A DNA stretch of 64,000 bases from Yoonia sp. R2331 (GCF_041103235.1 NZ_JBGCUN010000001.1:1798001-1862000); one strand, 5' to 3'. Positions 26,334 to 35,500 are shown, numbered from the stretch's first letter. Notes: a model not told the origin generated them from the letters alone. Made by a program: numbers and translations.

Positions 26334-26460
26334 TTCTTCTGGCCAAAAATATCCCCGCCGGAGGCTCCGACATGAACCACCCCCGCGCACGCACGTCCCC
26401 GAAGAACCGGGACGGCGGGTGGGGCGCCTTGCCCGCAGGGCAACAGCGGCACCCCCGTCC
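26334..26460 (+). repeat. Composite intergenic repeat C
   Basis: 5' module: TTCTTCTGGCCAAAAATATC, then CCCGCCGGAGGCTCCG. 3' module (26407-26453): CCGGGACGGCGGGTGGGGCG, then CC, stem TTGCCC-GCA-GGGCAA (26429-26443), then CAGCGGCA. It has the same order and similar length as copies A and B, and lies between the SDR gene and surE. Confidence 0.8.
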
Positions 26461-26560
26461 TGACGCAGCAACGCCACAGGGCCAGGCTTCCGCCACGCCG
26501 CCGCTTCCCTTCGCCCGCCATGCCGCCTAAACCGGTCACAACCACACCCCGAGGGCACAC

Positions 26561-27346
26561 ATGCGCATTCTCATCACCAATGACGACGGCATCAACGCTC
26601 CGGGTCTTGCCACGCTGCACACCATCGCCAGCACACTCGCCGGGACCGATGGCGAGGTCTGGACCGTGGCCCCCGCCTTTGAACAATCAGGTGTCGGCCA
26701 CTGCATCAGCTACACCAAGCCGATGATGATCTCTGAACTCGGCCCCCGCCGCTTTGCCGCCGAAGGCTCACCCGCAGATTGCGTGCTGGCCGCCCTCTAT
26801 CACGTCATGCCCCACGCGCGCCCTGACCTGATCCTCTCGGGCGTCAACCGTGGCAACAACGCCGCTGACAACACGCTTTATTCAGGCACCATCGGTGCCG
26901 CGATGGAAGCCGCCCTGCAAGGCGTCCCCGCCATTGCCCTTTCGCAATTCTTCGGTCCCGACAATGCCAGTCTTGAAGACCCGTTCGAGGCTGCCGCGCA
27001 GCATGGCGCTGATCTGGTGCAAACCCTGCTGGACCGTGCGGAATGGGGCGGCGACAGCTACCAGATGTTCTATAACGTCAACTTTCCCCCGATCCCTGCC
27101 GCAGACGTCAAAGGCGCACGGATGGTGGCCCAGGGCCTGCGTCCCGGTGCGGCGTTCGGGATGGAACCCAGCACCGCCCCCAATGGCCGCACGTACCTGT
27201 GGATCAAGGGCGGCCCGCAACACGTTGCAACCGCCCCCGGCACCGATGTGCATGCCAACCTCGACGGCTATACCTCTGTCACGCCAATGCGCGCGGACCT
27301 CACCGACCATGCCAGCCTTGCGGCCATGCAGGACCTCTTTGCATGA
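26561..27346 (+). CDS. surE: 5'/3'-nucleotidase SurE
   Basis: 261 residues. The metal site motif [15 protein letters not shown] (Asp8/Asp9) and [25 protein letters not shown] are diagnostic. It dephosphorylates nucleoside monophosphates and is linked with stress survival. The stop overlaps the pcm start by four bases, the classical surE-pcm arrangement, followed by an NlpD-like gene as in many proteobacteria. Confidence 0.97.
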   Translation: MRILITNDDGINAPGLATLHTIASTLAGTDGEVWTVAPAFEQSGVGHCISYTKPMMISELGPRRFAAEGSPADCVLAALYHVMPHARPDLILSGVNRGNNAADNTLYSGTIGAAMEAALQGVPAIALSQFFGPDNASLEDPFEAAAQHGADLVQTLLDRAEWGGDSYQMFYNVNFPPIPAADVKGARMVAQGLRPGAAFGMEPSTAPNGRTYLWIKGGPQHVATAPGTDVHANLDGYTSVTPMRADLTDHASLAAMQDLFA

Positions 27347-27981
27347 CCGACGCCCAGACCAAAATGCAATTCCTCTACGCGCTCCGCTCCAAGGGTGTCA
27401 CCGACGCCCGCGTGCTGACCGCAATGGAAAAGGTCGACCGTGCTGCCTTTGTCAAAGGGCTCTTTGCCGACCGCGCCTATGAAGACATGCCGCTGCCGAT
27501 CAACTGCGGCCAGACCATCAGCCAGCCATCAGTCGTGGGCATCATGACGCAGGCGCTGGATGTGCAACCGCGTCACAAGGTGCTCGAAGTGGGGACAGGC
27601 TCGGGCTATCAGGCGGCGATCCTTTCGCAGCTCGCGCGCCGGGTCTATACGGTCGACCGCCACAAACGGCTGGTGGCCGAGGCGCAAAGCGTCTTTGACA
27701 ACCAGGACATCACCAATATCACCGCCTTTGCCGCAGACGGCAGCCATGGCTTGCCCGATCAGGCGCCCTTTGACCGCATTCTGCTGACGGCGGCGGCAGA
27801 AGACCCCCCCAGCCCCCTCTTGGCGCAACTGCGTGTGGGCGGTATCATGGTCTTGCCCGTGGGTCAGTCAGACGCGGTGCAATCGCTGATCCGGGTCACC
27901 CGGAACGAAACAGGTTTTGACTATGACGAGCTGCGCCAGGTGCGCTTTGTGCCCTTGCTCGAAGGGCTGGGACAGGATTAG
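27343..27981 (+). CDS. pcm: Protein-L-isoaspartate O-methyltransferase
   Basis: 212 residues. SAM-dependent repair of isoaspartyl residues in aged proteins. Motif I is [19 protein letters not shown], the PCMT-specific [16 protein letters not shown] precedes it, and the C-terminal region GGIMVLPVG is conserved. The start ATG lies in the ATGA overlap with surE, which decides it over an in-frame ATG 144 bases upstream. Confidence 0.97.
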   Translation: MTDAQTKMQFLYALRSKGVTDARVLTAMEKVDRAAFVKGLFADRAYEDMPLPINCGQTISQPSVVGIMTQALDVQPRHKVLEVGTGSGYQAAILSQLARRVYTVDRHKRLVAEAQSVFDNQDITNITAFAADGSHGLPDQAPFDRILLTAAAEDPPSPLLAQLRVGGIMVLPVGQSDAVQSLIRVTRNETGFDYDELRQVRFVPLLEGLGQD

Positions 27982-28032
27982 AACGCCGACGACCCCGGAC
28001 AACAAGGGGCGCGGCACCACAGGAGAGCAGAC

Positions 28033-29220
28033 ATGACACGTCACCCCTATCGGTTCATGATGACCACGGGTGCCATTGCCCTTTTGGCGGCTTGCGAAGG
28101 CGGCCTGCCCGATTTTGACCTGCGCGACATCGGCAATGGCTTTGACACCTCTGCGGCGGTTGAAAATCTGCCCGACCGCCCTGCCCCTGATGATCGTGGC
28201 GTGATCTCTTATCCGAACTATCAGGTCGCCGTGGCGCGCACGGGCGATACCGTGGCCTCTGTCGCGCAGCGTTTGGGCCTGAACGCAGGAGAGCTGGCGC
28301 GCTTTAACGGCATCGCCCCTGACACCGGTCTGCGCGCGGGCGAATTGATGGCCCTGCCCAGCCGCGTGGCCGAACCTTCGCCCGCAACCGGTGCGGCACC
28401 TGCCACCCCCGGTCAGCCGCTGGATGTGGCGGCCATTGCAACAACGGCGCTGGACCGTGTGGGCGACCAGCCTGCTGCCGTCGCGCCAACCCCGGTTTCG
28501 GCCCCGGCCCCAGCCACCAACGGTGCGGAACCGATCCGCCACAAGGTGCAGCGTGGCGAAACCGTGTTTTCGATCTCGCGGCTCTATGGCGTTCCGGTGT
28601 CCAACATCGCCGAATGGAACAGCCTCGGCTCTGATCTGACTGTCCGCGAAGGTGCCTTCCTGCTGATCCCGCAAGCCGGCAGCCGCCGACCAGTTGCGGC
28701 CCCCGCCCCTGTCACCGACCCCGGTGCCGGCACCCCAACGCCGACGCCGCCAAGCGCCTCTGCCCCGCTGCCTGCCGAAACACCTGCCGCCGCGGCAGAG
28801 GCGCTGCCCGCACCGCCGACCCCGGACACCGGGGCGGCGACCACGCCCGCGCCTGCGGCCAGCAATACCAACGCCCGCCTCTTGCGCCCGATCGAGGGCC
28901 CGGTCATCCGTGAATACGCCCCGGGCCGCAACGAAGGCATCGACATCGGCGCAGCCGCCGGAACCCCGGTCAAAGCCGCCGACAGTGGCAATGTCGCGGC
29001 GACGACCACCAACACCAATGGCATGGCGATTGTTGTGATCCAACACGCCGATAACCTACTGACGGTCTACACTAACATCGACGGTCTGACCGTCGCCAAG
29101 GGCGATAGCGTCAGCCGTGGCCAGACCATCGGCAAAGTGCGCGCAGGCGATCCCAGCTTCCTGCACTTCGAAACCCGCCGCGGCCTGCAATCCGTCGACC
29201 CCGCGGGCCTGCTGCCCTAA
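28033..29220 (+). CDS. NlpD-like lipoprotein: two LysM domains and degenerate M23 domain
   Basis: 395 residues. Lipobox ALLAACEGG makes it an outer-membrane lipoprotein candidate. Two LysM peptidoglycan-binding motifs: around 64-115 (VARTGDTVASVAQRLGLNAGEL) and 170-215 (VQRGETVFSISRLYGVPVSNI), separated by proline/alanine-rich linkers. A C-terminal LytM/M23 domain follows. The metal-binding HxxxD is replaced by NEGIDIG, and HxH by FLHFE, so it is probably catalytically dead, as expected for amidase activators of the NlpD/EnvC type. Position after surE-pcm matches E. coli nlpD. Confidence 0.9.
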   Translation: MTRHPYRFMMTTGAIALLAACEGGLPDFDLRDIGNGFDTSAAVENLPDRPAPDDRGVISYPNYQVAVARTGDTVASVAQRLGLNAGELARFNGIAPDTGLRAGELMALPSRVAEPSPATGAAPATPGQPLDVAAIATTALDRVGDQPAAVAPTPVSAPAPATNGAEPIRHKVQRGETVFSISRLYGVPVSNIAEWNSLGSDLTVREGAFLLIPQAGSRRPVAAPAPVTDPGAGTPTPTPPSASAPLPAETPAAAAEALPAPPTPDTGAATTPAPAASNTNARLLRPIEGPVIREYAPGRNEGIDIGAAAGTPVKAADSGNVAATTTNTNGMAIVVIQHADNLLTVYTNIDGLTVAKGDSVSRGQTIGKVRAGDPSFLHFETRRGLQSVDPAGLLP

Positions 29221-29586
29221 CGTTTGGTGCGAGCGATCCGCACCGCTCTTGCGGCCCTGCTGCCCAGCGGCACACCTCTGCCGCTGCGTGAAGCGACAAA
29301 GGACGGCTTTGCGCCATTTCGAAGACATCAGGCCAAGTCCGGGCACTGCCCGACCTGGAGGGCATCCGCAACGGTCCCGTGGCGCGGGGCATCACCATAG
29401 GTCTGACGTCATTCTGCTTGAAAGGTTGCAAAACTGCCCTCCTGGGGGAGGTCGGGCAGTGCCCGGACTTGCGCCGGGCGGTGGAGCGCTGTGCTGTTCT
29501 GTTGCGCGCCAGGTGACGTTGGGGGCGTCCTGCCTCAGCGCCCTTTCGACAACTTGGGTTGAAGATCAGCTTTTGGAGAAGTGCGC
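29221..29586. other. Gene-free stretch with a long inverted repeat
   Basis: 366 bases without a credible gene; open frames here only run across the neighbouring gene in other frames. It contains an inverted repeat with arms 29334-29364 and 29435-29471. Base composition remains GC-rich, then drops in the adjacent orphan gene. Confidence 0.6.
29334..29471. repeat. Long inverted repeat around a 70-base core
   Basis: Arm 1 (29334-29356) starts CAAGTCCGGGCACTGCCCGA; arm 2 (29449-29471) is its exact reverse complement over 23 bases. A second paired block GGAGGGCA (29357-29364) and TGCCCTCC (29435-29442) continues inward after a six-base insertion in arm 2. Each arm itself has a CGGGCA/TGCCCG palindrome. 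It may be a non-coding relic of a small mobile element or a large RNA hairpin. Confidence 0.7.
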
Positions 29587-29925
29587 CTAATAGGCCGCTT
29601 CGCAAAGATCAAAATGATTGCTGGCTGCTTGCCACGAGATCACTGCAGACATGAATCGAGCCGCCATAAAATACGCACTTGCGTCCTCGTGATTTCCGGC
29701 TACTTCCGCAGACAGATAACGATCATCAAGAGCGTCAACGTGATCTTGGAAGTCTGTGTAAGAATGAACTCCAAAATCCTTTGGAAGGTACCGAACTACC
29801 TTTTTCGGCAACGATGCCAGTCCGTCCGAAAGTATCAACATCACTCTGTTCTTTGCTTCATCAAAACTCACAAAGTCGAGCTGTTTGGCAAGTTCCGGGT
29901 CTAATGCTTCGAGGCGCGATTGCAT
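29587..29925 (-). CDS. Orphan hypothetical protein
   Basis: 112 residues, no family recognised: an acidic, mainly helical protein with RLEALDPELAKQLDFVSFDEAKNRVMLIL, RYLPKDFGVHSYTDFQDHV and a C-terminal FMAARFMSAVISWQAASN. The region has visibly lower GC than its neighbours and weak ribosome-site support (ACAGGAC well upstream of the ATG), suggesting acquisition. No partner gene is seen. Confidence 0.55.
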   Translation of the reverse strand: MQSRLEALDPELAKQLDFVSFDEAKNRVMLILSDGLASLPKKVVRYLPKDFGVHSYTDFQDHVDALDDRYLSAEVAGNHEDASAYFMAARFMSAVISWQAASNHFDLCEAAY

Positions 29926-30166
29926 ACCACTTGTATATGTCCTGTTGTCGCGCAGGCAAAGTGCGGACGGCAACCCTTTCCGTCCGTCCTACCCACCGAC
30001 CAGGACCCGGCCACCGGTTGAGAGTCAGAAAGACATGAGGTTCGAGACAGTATTGCCCGACGCAACCGGTTGATCGAGTTCGGATATCCACGCCCTAAAT
30101 GCACAAGGAACAACGGCTATCGTTCGACGAAAGATCGCTGTCCCGCCACGGGACGTCTACCCCCGC

Positions 30167-32005
30167 TTACTCCGCTGGCGGCTGCTGGGCATCACCAGAA
30201 CCCTCGGGCGGACGGAACGCCAGCACCCGCACATCCGGCGCAGGCTTCACATCCTCATCACGAGCGATCAGCTTGATCTCTCCCTTGGCCGAAATCCGCG
30301 CAACCAGCCGCGCATCAGGCCGTTCCGCGCGCCAGTCTTCCAGCGTGAATTCCTCCGTCAGCCGCGTGGTCCGAAAGGTCCAGCCTGCGCGGAACATCCT
30401 CTCCATCTCGGCAAAGGTGGCGTCCAGCCCCATCCCCTTGCCACCCAGCGTGCTGGGCAGCTGATGCCGCGCGTTGTCGGACGTCGCCCGTGCGATCTGA
30501 AACACGTTGTCGCGCCCGAACTCTGGCGCCAGATCGGTCGCCACCAGTGTGTTGTAGGCATCGTTATCGGTCGCGGCGACCAAGGTGGCATAGCTGACCA
30601 GCTCCAACCGCTGCTCCGCCCCTTCTGACAGAATGTCACCGCTATAGGTCGGAATGCCTGCCGCCCGCGCGCCCCTCAGATGTCCAAAGTTGGGGTCCGT
30701 CATCAGCACTGGCACCTCGGCCCGCGTCAATGCTTCAGCCAGCGCTGTTGACCACTCTGACCCGCCGATAATGATGACTCCGGGCGTATCCGCCCCGGTC
30801 AGCCCCAAGGCCCGCGCAAAGGGTGCCAGCGTGAACCCGTGCAGCACCACGGTGAATGCCACCAGCACAAAGGCCAGTGGCGCGATCAACGCCGCGTCCT
30901 CCAGCCCCAGCGACAACAGCCGCTCACCAAAGAGCCCCGCCACCGCAACCAGCACCACGCCGCGCGGCCCGGTAAAAGCGACCAGCGCCTGTTCCCGCCA
31001 CGGCAGCCCCGACCCGGCCAATGACACAAAGACCGTCAAAGGCCGCGCCACCAACACCACGGCGGCCACAAACACCGCCGCGCGCCAATCCAACGCTTGC
31101 AACGCCGCAAAATCCAACCCCGCCGCCAGCAGGATGAACACACCCGACACCAGCAAGACCGTGGCATGTTCCTTGAACCGCCGCAGTTCCACGTAAGACG
31201 GCAGGTCGGCATTGGCGATCACGATCCCCATGATCGTCACCGCCAGCAATCCACTTTCATGCAGCACCGCGTCCGAGACGCCAAAGACCGCCAACAGCAG
31301 GGCGAACAGCACCGGCACCTTCATGTATTCCGGCACCAACCCGCGCTTGAACGCCGCCGACAGCCCGTATCCGCCCGCTGCCCCCAGAACGGTGGCAATA
31401 CCGATCCCGATCACCAGATCACTGACCGCAGCGCCCACCGCTGTGGCTGTGTTCAGCACCACAACCACCTCGAACGCCAGCACCGCCGCCAACGCGCCAA
31501 TGGGGTCATTCACAATGGCCTCCCATTGCAACAAGGCCGCTGGCCTGCGTGAAAGGCGGGCCGTGCGCAACAAAGGTGCGATCACCGTCGGGCCGGTCAC
31601 AATCATGATCCCGCCAAAGACGGCCGAGGTCTGCCACGACAGCCCGGCCCCGTAGTGAAGCGCCAGCGCGCTCGTGATCCAGCCCAAGGGCGCGCCCACA
31701 AAGACCAGCCGTTTGACCCCGACCGCTGCATCCCGCAACTGGTGAAAATTCAGCGTCAGCCCGCCCTCAAACAGAATAATCGCCACCGCGATACTGATCA
31801 TCGGCCCCATCAACGGCCCAATGTCGCGGGCGGGGTCAAAGACACCAAACACCGGCCCCACCAGAATGCCCGCCGCCAGCATCAGCACAATCGCAGGCAT
31901 CCGCAGCCGCCACGCCAGCCACTGGCTGCCGACACCGAGGGCCCCGACCAGTGCAAAGGCCACCACCGGGGCCATGGCCCCATCTGCAAGCTGTTCAGTC
32001 GCCAT
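30167..32005 (-). CDS. CPA1-type cation:proton antiporter with RCK domain
   Basis: 612 residues. About 12 hydrophobic helices in the first 400 residues, including GPTVIAPLL and VNDPIGALAAVLAFE (the ND motif region of Na+/H+ exchangers), and TGPRGVVLVAVAGLF. The C-terminal part (from about 405: GVIIIGGSEWSTALAEAL) is a TrkA-N/RCK-like Rossmann domain that usually gates transport by nucleotide. It acts in inner-membrane pH/Na+ or K+ homeostasis. The start overlaps the dgt 3' end by 11 bases, implying cotranscription. Confidence 0.92.
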   Translation of the reverse strand: MATEQLADGAMAPVVAFALVGALGVGSQWLAWRLRMPAIVLMLAAGILVGPVFGVFDPARDIGPLMGPMISIAVAIILFEGGLTLNFHQLRDAAVGVKRLVFVGAPLGWITSALALHYGAGLSWQTSAVFGGIMIVTGPTVIAPLLRTARLSRRPAALLQWEAIVNDPIGALAAVLAFEVVVVLNTATAVGAAVSDLVIGIGIATVLGAAGGYGLSAAFKRGLVPEYMKVPVLFALLLAVFGVSDAVLHESGLLAVTIMGIVIANADLPSYVELRRFKEHATVLLVSGVFILLAAGLDFAALQALDWRAAVFVAAVVLVARPLTVFVSLAGSGLPWREQALVAFTGPRGVVLVAVAGLFGERLLSLGLEDAALIAPLAFVLVAFTVVLHGFTLAPFARALGLTGADTPGVIIIGGSEWSTALAEALTRAEVPVLMTDPNFGHLRGARAAGIPTYSGDILSEGAEQRLELVSYATLVAATDNDAYNTLVATDLAPEFGRDNVFQIARATSDNARHQLPSTLGGKGMGLDATFAEMERMFRAGWTFRTTRLTEEFTLEDWRAERPDARLVARISAKGEIKLIARDEDVKPAPDVRVLAFRPPEGSGDAQQPPAE

Positions 32006-33167
32006 CTGTCACCCCCGCTGGCACCGGTGTGCCACCAATCAAACGCTTGTGTTCCTGAATAGCAAAGCGGTCGGTCATACCCGCAATGTAATCTGCCACG
32101 ATCCGCGCCAACCCTTCCATATCCGCTACCTCTTGCACATCCTTGCGCCACTGCTTGGGCAGCTCTGACGGGTTCGACAGAAAGAACGGGAACAGCTCGT
32201 CAATCATCTTGGTCACCGCCACCCGCATCTCGACAACCGCAGGCGCGCGGTACATGCGTTCAAACAGGAACCGGCGGATCACCTTGAGGTCCTCCCACAG
32301 CGCAGGTGTGAATTGCACCATCATCCGCCCCGCATGGCGCACATCCGCGACGGATGCCGGGTTGGCCTCTGCCAGATTGCGGCGGCTGACCACAATCACA
32401 TCCTCGACCAACACACCAAAGAACCGGCGCAAGGCTTCGTGCCTGCGGCGATAATAATTCAATCCCGGATACAGCTTATCCACCCGCGCAAAGCAGTCCT
32501 TGAGCACTGGCAATTCTGCAAGCTCATCGGTGCTGAACAGCTCTGCCCGCAACCCATCATGCAAATCGTGATTGTTATAGGCAATGTCATCGGCAAGTGC
32601 AGCAACCTGCGCCTCTGCGCTGGCATGGGTGTGCAGCTCCAGATCATGGCGCGTATTGTACGCGGCCAGTGCCCAGGGAATGTCACCTATGACAGGACCG
32701 TTATGCTTGGCAATGCCTTCCAGCGTCTCCCATGTCAGGTTCAGCCCGTCCCACTCTGCATAATGCCGCTCCAGATCGGTCACGATCCGCAAGGCCTGCG
32801 CATTATGGTCAAACCCGCCAAAGGGCTGCATCAGCCGGTCCAGCGCTTCCTCTCCGGTATGGCCAAAGGGCGTGTGGCCCAGATCGTGCGCCAGTGCCAC
32901 GGCCTCCGTCAACTCCACGTTCAGATCAAGTGCCGCCGCCACCGTCCGTGCCACCTGTGCCACCTCAATCGAATGGGTCAGCCGGGTGCGGAAATAATCG
33001 CCCTCATGTTCAATAAACACCTGCGTCTTATGTTTCAGCCTGCGAAACGCGCTTGCATGAATGATCCGGTCGCGGTCGCGCTGAAACGGAGAGCGAAAGT
33101 TGCTCTCTTCCTCTGCATAAAGCCGCCCCCGCGCATTCGCCGGATCGGTCGCATATGGGGCTGCCAT
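31995..33167 (-). CDS. dgt: Deoxyguanosinetriphosphate triphosphohydrolase-like protein
   Basis: 390 residues, HD superfamily. RLTHSIEVAQVAR and ALAHDLGHTPFGHTGEEALD supply the metal-binding H...HD set, and the N-terminal FRSPFQRDRDRIIHASAFRRLKHKTQVF is typical of bacterial type 2 dGTPases. It hydrolyses dNTPs to nucleosides and triphosphate. It is divergently placed from erpA. Confidence 0.95.
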   Translation of the reverse strand: MAAPYATDPANARGRLYAEEESNFRSPFQRDRDRIIHASAFRRLKHKTQVFIEHEGDYFRTRLTHSIEVAQVARTVAAALDLNVELTEAVALAHDLGHTPFGHTGEEALDRLMQPFGGFDHNAQALRIVTDLERHYAEWDGLNLTWETLEGIAKHNGPVIGDIPWALAAYNTRHDLELHTHASAEAQVAALADDIAYNNHDLHDGLRAELFSTDELAELPVLKDCFARVDKLYPGLNYYRRRHEALRRFFGVLVEDVIVVSRRNLAEANPASVADVRHAGRMMVQFTPALWEDLKVIRRFLFERMYRAPAVVEMRVAVTKMIDELFPFFLSNPSELPKQWRKDVQEVADMEGLARIVADYIAGMTDRFAIQEHKRLIGGTPVPAGVTDGD

Positions 33168-33240
33168 GTCCCTGCCCTGCCTTGTCGTCTTTGCCTGCCG
33201 CCTCTATATCTGAAGCAACACCAGACCGATAGGTTCCTTC

Positions 33241-33567
33241 ATGCTGACCCTTCCCCCCAAAGTCACCACCCGCGCCTTTGAACGGCTTGCCGAAATCGGC
33301 GCCTCTGACCAAGGCAAGGCGCTCCGCATCGCGGTTGAAGGCGGCGGCTGCTCCGGCTTTCAGTATGAGATCGACCTTGATGAGGTGAAAGACGATGATC
33401 TGGTCCTTGAAGGCGCCGGCGAAAAGGTGGTGATCGACTCTGTCTCGCTGCCGTTCCTGACCGATGCCGAAATTGACTTTACCGAAGAACTCATCGGCGC
33501 GCGGTTTGTGATTAACAATCCCAATGCATCTTCTTCATGCGGCTGCGGCACCTCGTTTTCCATGTGA
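33241..33567 (+). CDS. erpA: A-type iron-sulfur carrier (ErpA/IscA family)
   Basis: 108 residues with the three conserved cysteines: Cys37 in GGGCSGF and Cys100/Cys102 in SSCGCGTSFSM. It accepts or carries Fe-S clusters for delivery to apoproteins. It stands alone rather than in an isc/suf operon, which suits ErpA; the distinction from IscA is not certain. Confidence 0.9.
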   Translation: MLTLPPKVTTRAFERLAEIGASDQGKALRIAVEGGGCSGFQYEIDLDEVKDDDLVLEGAGEKVVIDSVSLPFLTDAEIDFTEELIGARFVINNPNASSSCGCGTSFSM

Positions 33568-33769
33568 CGAAACAAGTCTGCGACAAGGCGACAGAACGCC
33601 GCGCATGACAGATTGTGACTGACAGAATGTTGCCAACTCAGAGGGGCACAATTTCGACGAAAAACTACTTTTATCCGTTTATTTTCAATGTGTTGTAGAG
33701 TTTTCGAAAATTTTTTCCCTGCATCATGAAACGAATTTGCGCCCCCACTGTTGTGACACCATAGCAGAA

Positions 33770-33791
33770 AGCGACGGCATACTTCGTCGCT
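33770..33791 (+). promoter_or_regulatory. Leader stem-loop before secreted-protein gene
   Basis: Stem AGCGACG/CGTCGCT around an eight-base loop, ending 12 bases before the AGAAAGGA ribosome site of the following gene. Possibly a stabilising 5' hairpin. The upstream 100 bases are AT-rich and likely contain the promoter. Confidence 0.45.
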
Positions 33792-33817
33792 CATAGCAAA
33801 CCAGAAAGGATGCTCTT

Positions 33818-34174
33818 ATGAACACCCTTATGAAAACAACCGCCCTTGCCGCAACGCTTGCACTGGGCACAACCGCCGCCTACGCAAACAACTTTGGTTT
33901 TCAGACATTGGTCGAAGACAACAACACCATCGAACTGAACCTGGTGACGTCAGATGCCGACGGTTTTGTGGTCATCTATGACTACGCCGGTGGCGAATTT
34001 GGCGAGGTGCTGGGCACCGTTGAAGTGTCGGAAGGCGCAAATGACGATCTGGTCGTGCCGCTGGATCCGGCAGCGAACACAACCGATATTGCCGCCGTGC
34101 TCTATGCGGGCCCCATCACGACACCGATGGAAGCGGATGCTTGGATCACACTGGATGTAAGCGACGACAGCTAA
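33818..34174 (+). CDS. Small secreted protein, DUF7282-like
   Basis: 118 residues. Signal peptide MNTLMKTTALAATLALGTTAAYA, then a compact acidic beta domain: SDADGFVVIYDYAGGEFGEVLGTVEVSEGAND, LVVPLDPAANTTDIAAVLYAGP. This matches the DGxVVI.D...G..LG pattern of DUF7282 domains. The role is unknown. It is a single gene with its own terminator and a strong-looking leader, suggesting high expression. Confidence 0.8.
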   Translation: MNTLMKTTALAATLALGTTAAYANNFGFQTLVEDNNTIELNLVTSDADGFVVIYDYAGGEFGEVLGTVEVSEGANDDLVVPLDPAANTTDIAAVLYAGPITTPMEADAWITLDVSDDS

Positions 34175-34194
34175 CGCCAGTCGGTTAACGGATC

Positions 34195-34226
34195 AAAGGG
34201 TCGCACCACATGGTGCGGCCCTTTTT
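34195..34226 (+). terminator. Rho-independent terminator
   Basis: Stem AAGGGTCGCACC/GGTGCGGCCCTT (one G-U pair) with a short loop, followed by TTTTT. It closes the preceding secreted-protein gene. Confidence 0.9.
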
Positions 34227-34266
34227 GCTGTTTAGATGTGTAGTGGGTGATCGGCGTCCGGACGAT

Positions 34267-34323
34267 GTGCATACAGGTTGTGCATGGGTCGTGTACGGGT
34301 TGTGTATGGGTTCTGCATGGTTC
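34267..34323 (+). repeat. Tandem 11-base degenerate repeat upstream of xth
   Basis: Four consecutive 11-base units, GTGCATGGGTC, GTGTACGGGTT, GTGTATGGGTT and CTGCATGGTTC, preceded by a related 13-base unit. The period is about one helical turn. The array ends 28 bases before the xth start codon, so it lies in the promoter/leader. Confidence 0.75.
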
Positions 34324-34351
34324 AAAATTGCCACAGGCAGTGAGGCAAATC

Positions 34352-35158
34352 ATGAAAATCGCGACATTTAACATCAACGGCATCAAGGCGCGCATCAGTG
34401 CATTGACCGACTGGCTGAACGAAAGCCAACCCGACGTCGCGCTTTTGCAAGAGATCAAGTCGGTCGATGAAAATTTCCCTCGCGAACACTTCGAGGATAT
34501 GGGCTATATCGTTGAAACTCATGGACAAAAAGGCTTCAACGGTGTTGCAATCCTATCCAAAATCCCGCTCGAGGATGTGACCCGTGGCTTGCCCGGCGAT
34601 GACACCGACGAACAGGCCCGCTGGATCGAAGCAACCGTCATGGGCGACACCCCGGTACGTATCTGCGGGCTTTATCTGCCCAACGGTAATCCGGTCGAAA
34701 TCAACCAAGATGGCAGCCCTGTTGCGGGCGGCAAATACGCCTACAAAATGGACTGGATGGAGCGACTTTATAAACGCGCTCAGACACTTATGGCAGATGA
34801 GGTTCCGGCACTCATGGCCGGTGATTACAACATCATCCCGCAACCCGAAGACGCCAAACGGCCAGAGGCTTGGGTCAACGACGCGCTGCACCGCTTGCCC
34901 AGCCGCGAGGCCTTCCGCCGCATCCAACACCTTGGATTCACAGAGGCTTTTCGCGCCACCACCCATGGCGACGGCCATTACTCCTTCTGGGACTATCAGG
35001 CCGGTGCTTGGGACCGTAACGACGGCATCCGCATCGACCATTTTCTGCTGACCCCACAATGCGCCGACCTGCTGCAAAGCTGCTGGATCGAAAGCGCTGT
35101 CAGAGGCCGCGAAAAACCCTCTGATCATGTGCCTGTCTGGGTCGATCTGGCGGCTTGA
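34352..35158 (+). CDS. xth: Exodeoxyribonuclease III
   Basis: 268 residues, EEP nuclease fold. MKIATFNINGIKARI, LLQEIKSVDE (catalytic Glu), GFNGVAILSK, GDYNIIPQPED (metal/DNA motif) and a C-terminal SDHVPVWVDL are all present. It acts in base-excision repair as AP endonuclease and 3' exonuclease. I chose the ATG with TGAGG upstream, not the in-frame ATG at 34247, because the latter would translate the 11-base repeat. Confidence 0.96.
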   Translation: MKIATFNINGIKARISALTDWLNESQPDVALLQEIKSVDENFPREHFEDMGYIVETHGQKGFNGVAILSKIPLEDVTRGLPGDDTDEQARWIEATVMGDTPVRICGLYLPNGNPVEINQDGSPVAGGKYAYKMDWMERLYKRAQTLMADEVPALMAGDYNIIPQPEDAKRPEAWVNDALHRLPSREAFRRIQHLGFTEAFRATTHGDGHYSFWDYQAGAWDRNDGIRIDHFLLTPQCADLLQSCWIESAVRGREKPSDHVPVWVDLAA

Positions 35159-35161
35159 GGA

Positions 35162-35500
35162 ATGTTGCGTATCACATTCATATTATTGGCTTTCCTGCCT
35201 TCCATTTTGCAAGCTCAGTGCCTGACCGCCAACACCGGCGCGGGCTGTGCGACAGCCAAGATCATCAGCGTTCCCAAGACCACAAAAGAGCTTGGCCCAC
35301 CCCCGGTTGAGATCGGCGAAATCCTTGAACGCGGCAAGTATTCCATGCTGCTTAACGCCCGTTGGTACGGCCTGCCCGATGCCCGCGACGGATGGGTCTA
35401 TTTCCGGATAGAAGAGGACGTCTACCGCGTCGATTTCGAAACGATGGAGGTGCTGGAACGCGCTACATCTGAGGCGGGGTCAAACTGGCCTAGCGGGTGA
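35162..35500 (+). CDS. Small exported hypothetical protein
   Basis: 112 residues. Signal peptide MLRITFILLAFLPSILQAQC, then two further Cys-containing segments and a conserved-looking block GEILERGKYSMLLNARWYGLPDARDGWVYFRIEEDVYRVD. Probably periplasmic. It starts three bases after the xth stop and overlaps the convergent monooxygenase gene at its 3' end by 11 bases. Confidence 0.8.
   Translation: MLRITFILLAFLPSILQAQCLTANTGAGCATAKIISVPKTTKELGPPPVEIGEILERGKYSMLLNARWYGLPDARDGWVYFRIEEDVYRVDFETMEVLERATSEAGSNWPSG

Noticed and set aside
29861-30120. tRNA-like GGTTCGAG and GAGTTCGG patches
   Set aside because: Neither fits the T-loop consensus with paired acceptor and anticodon arms; no cloverleaf could be drawn.
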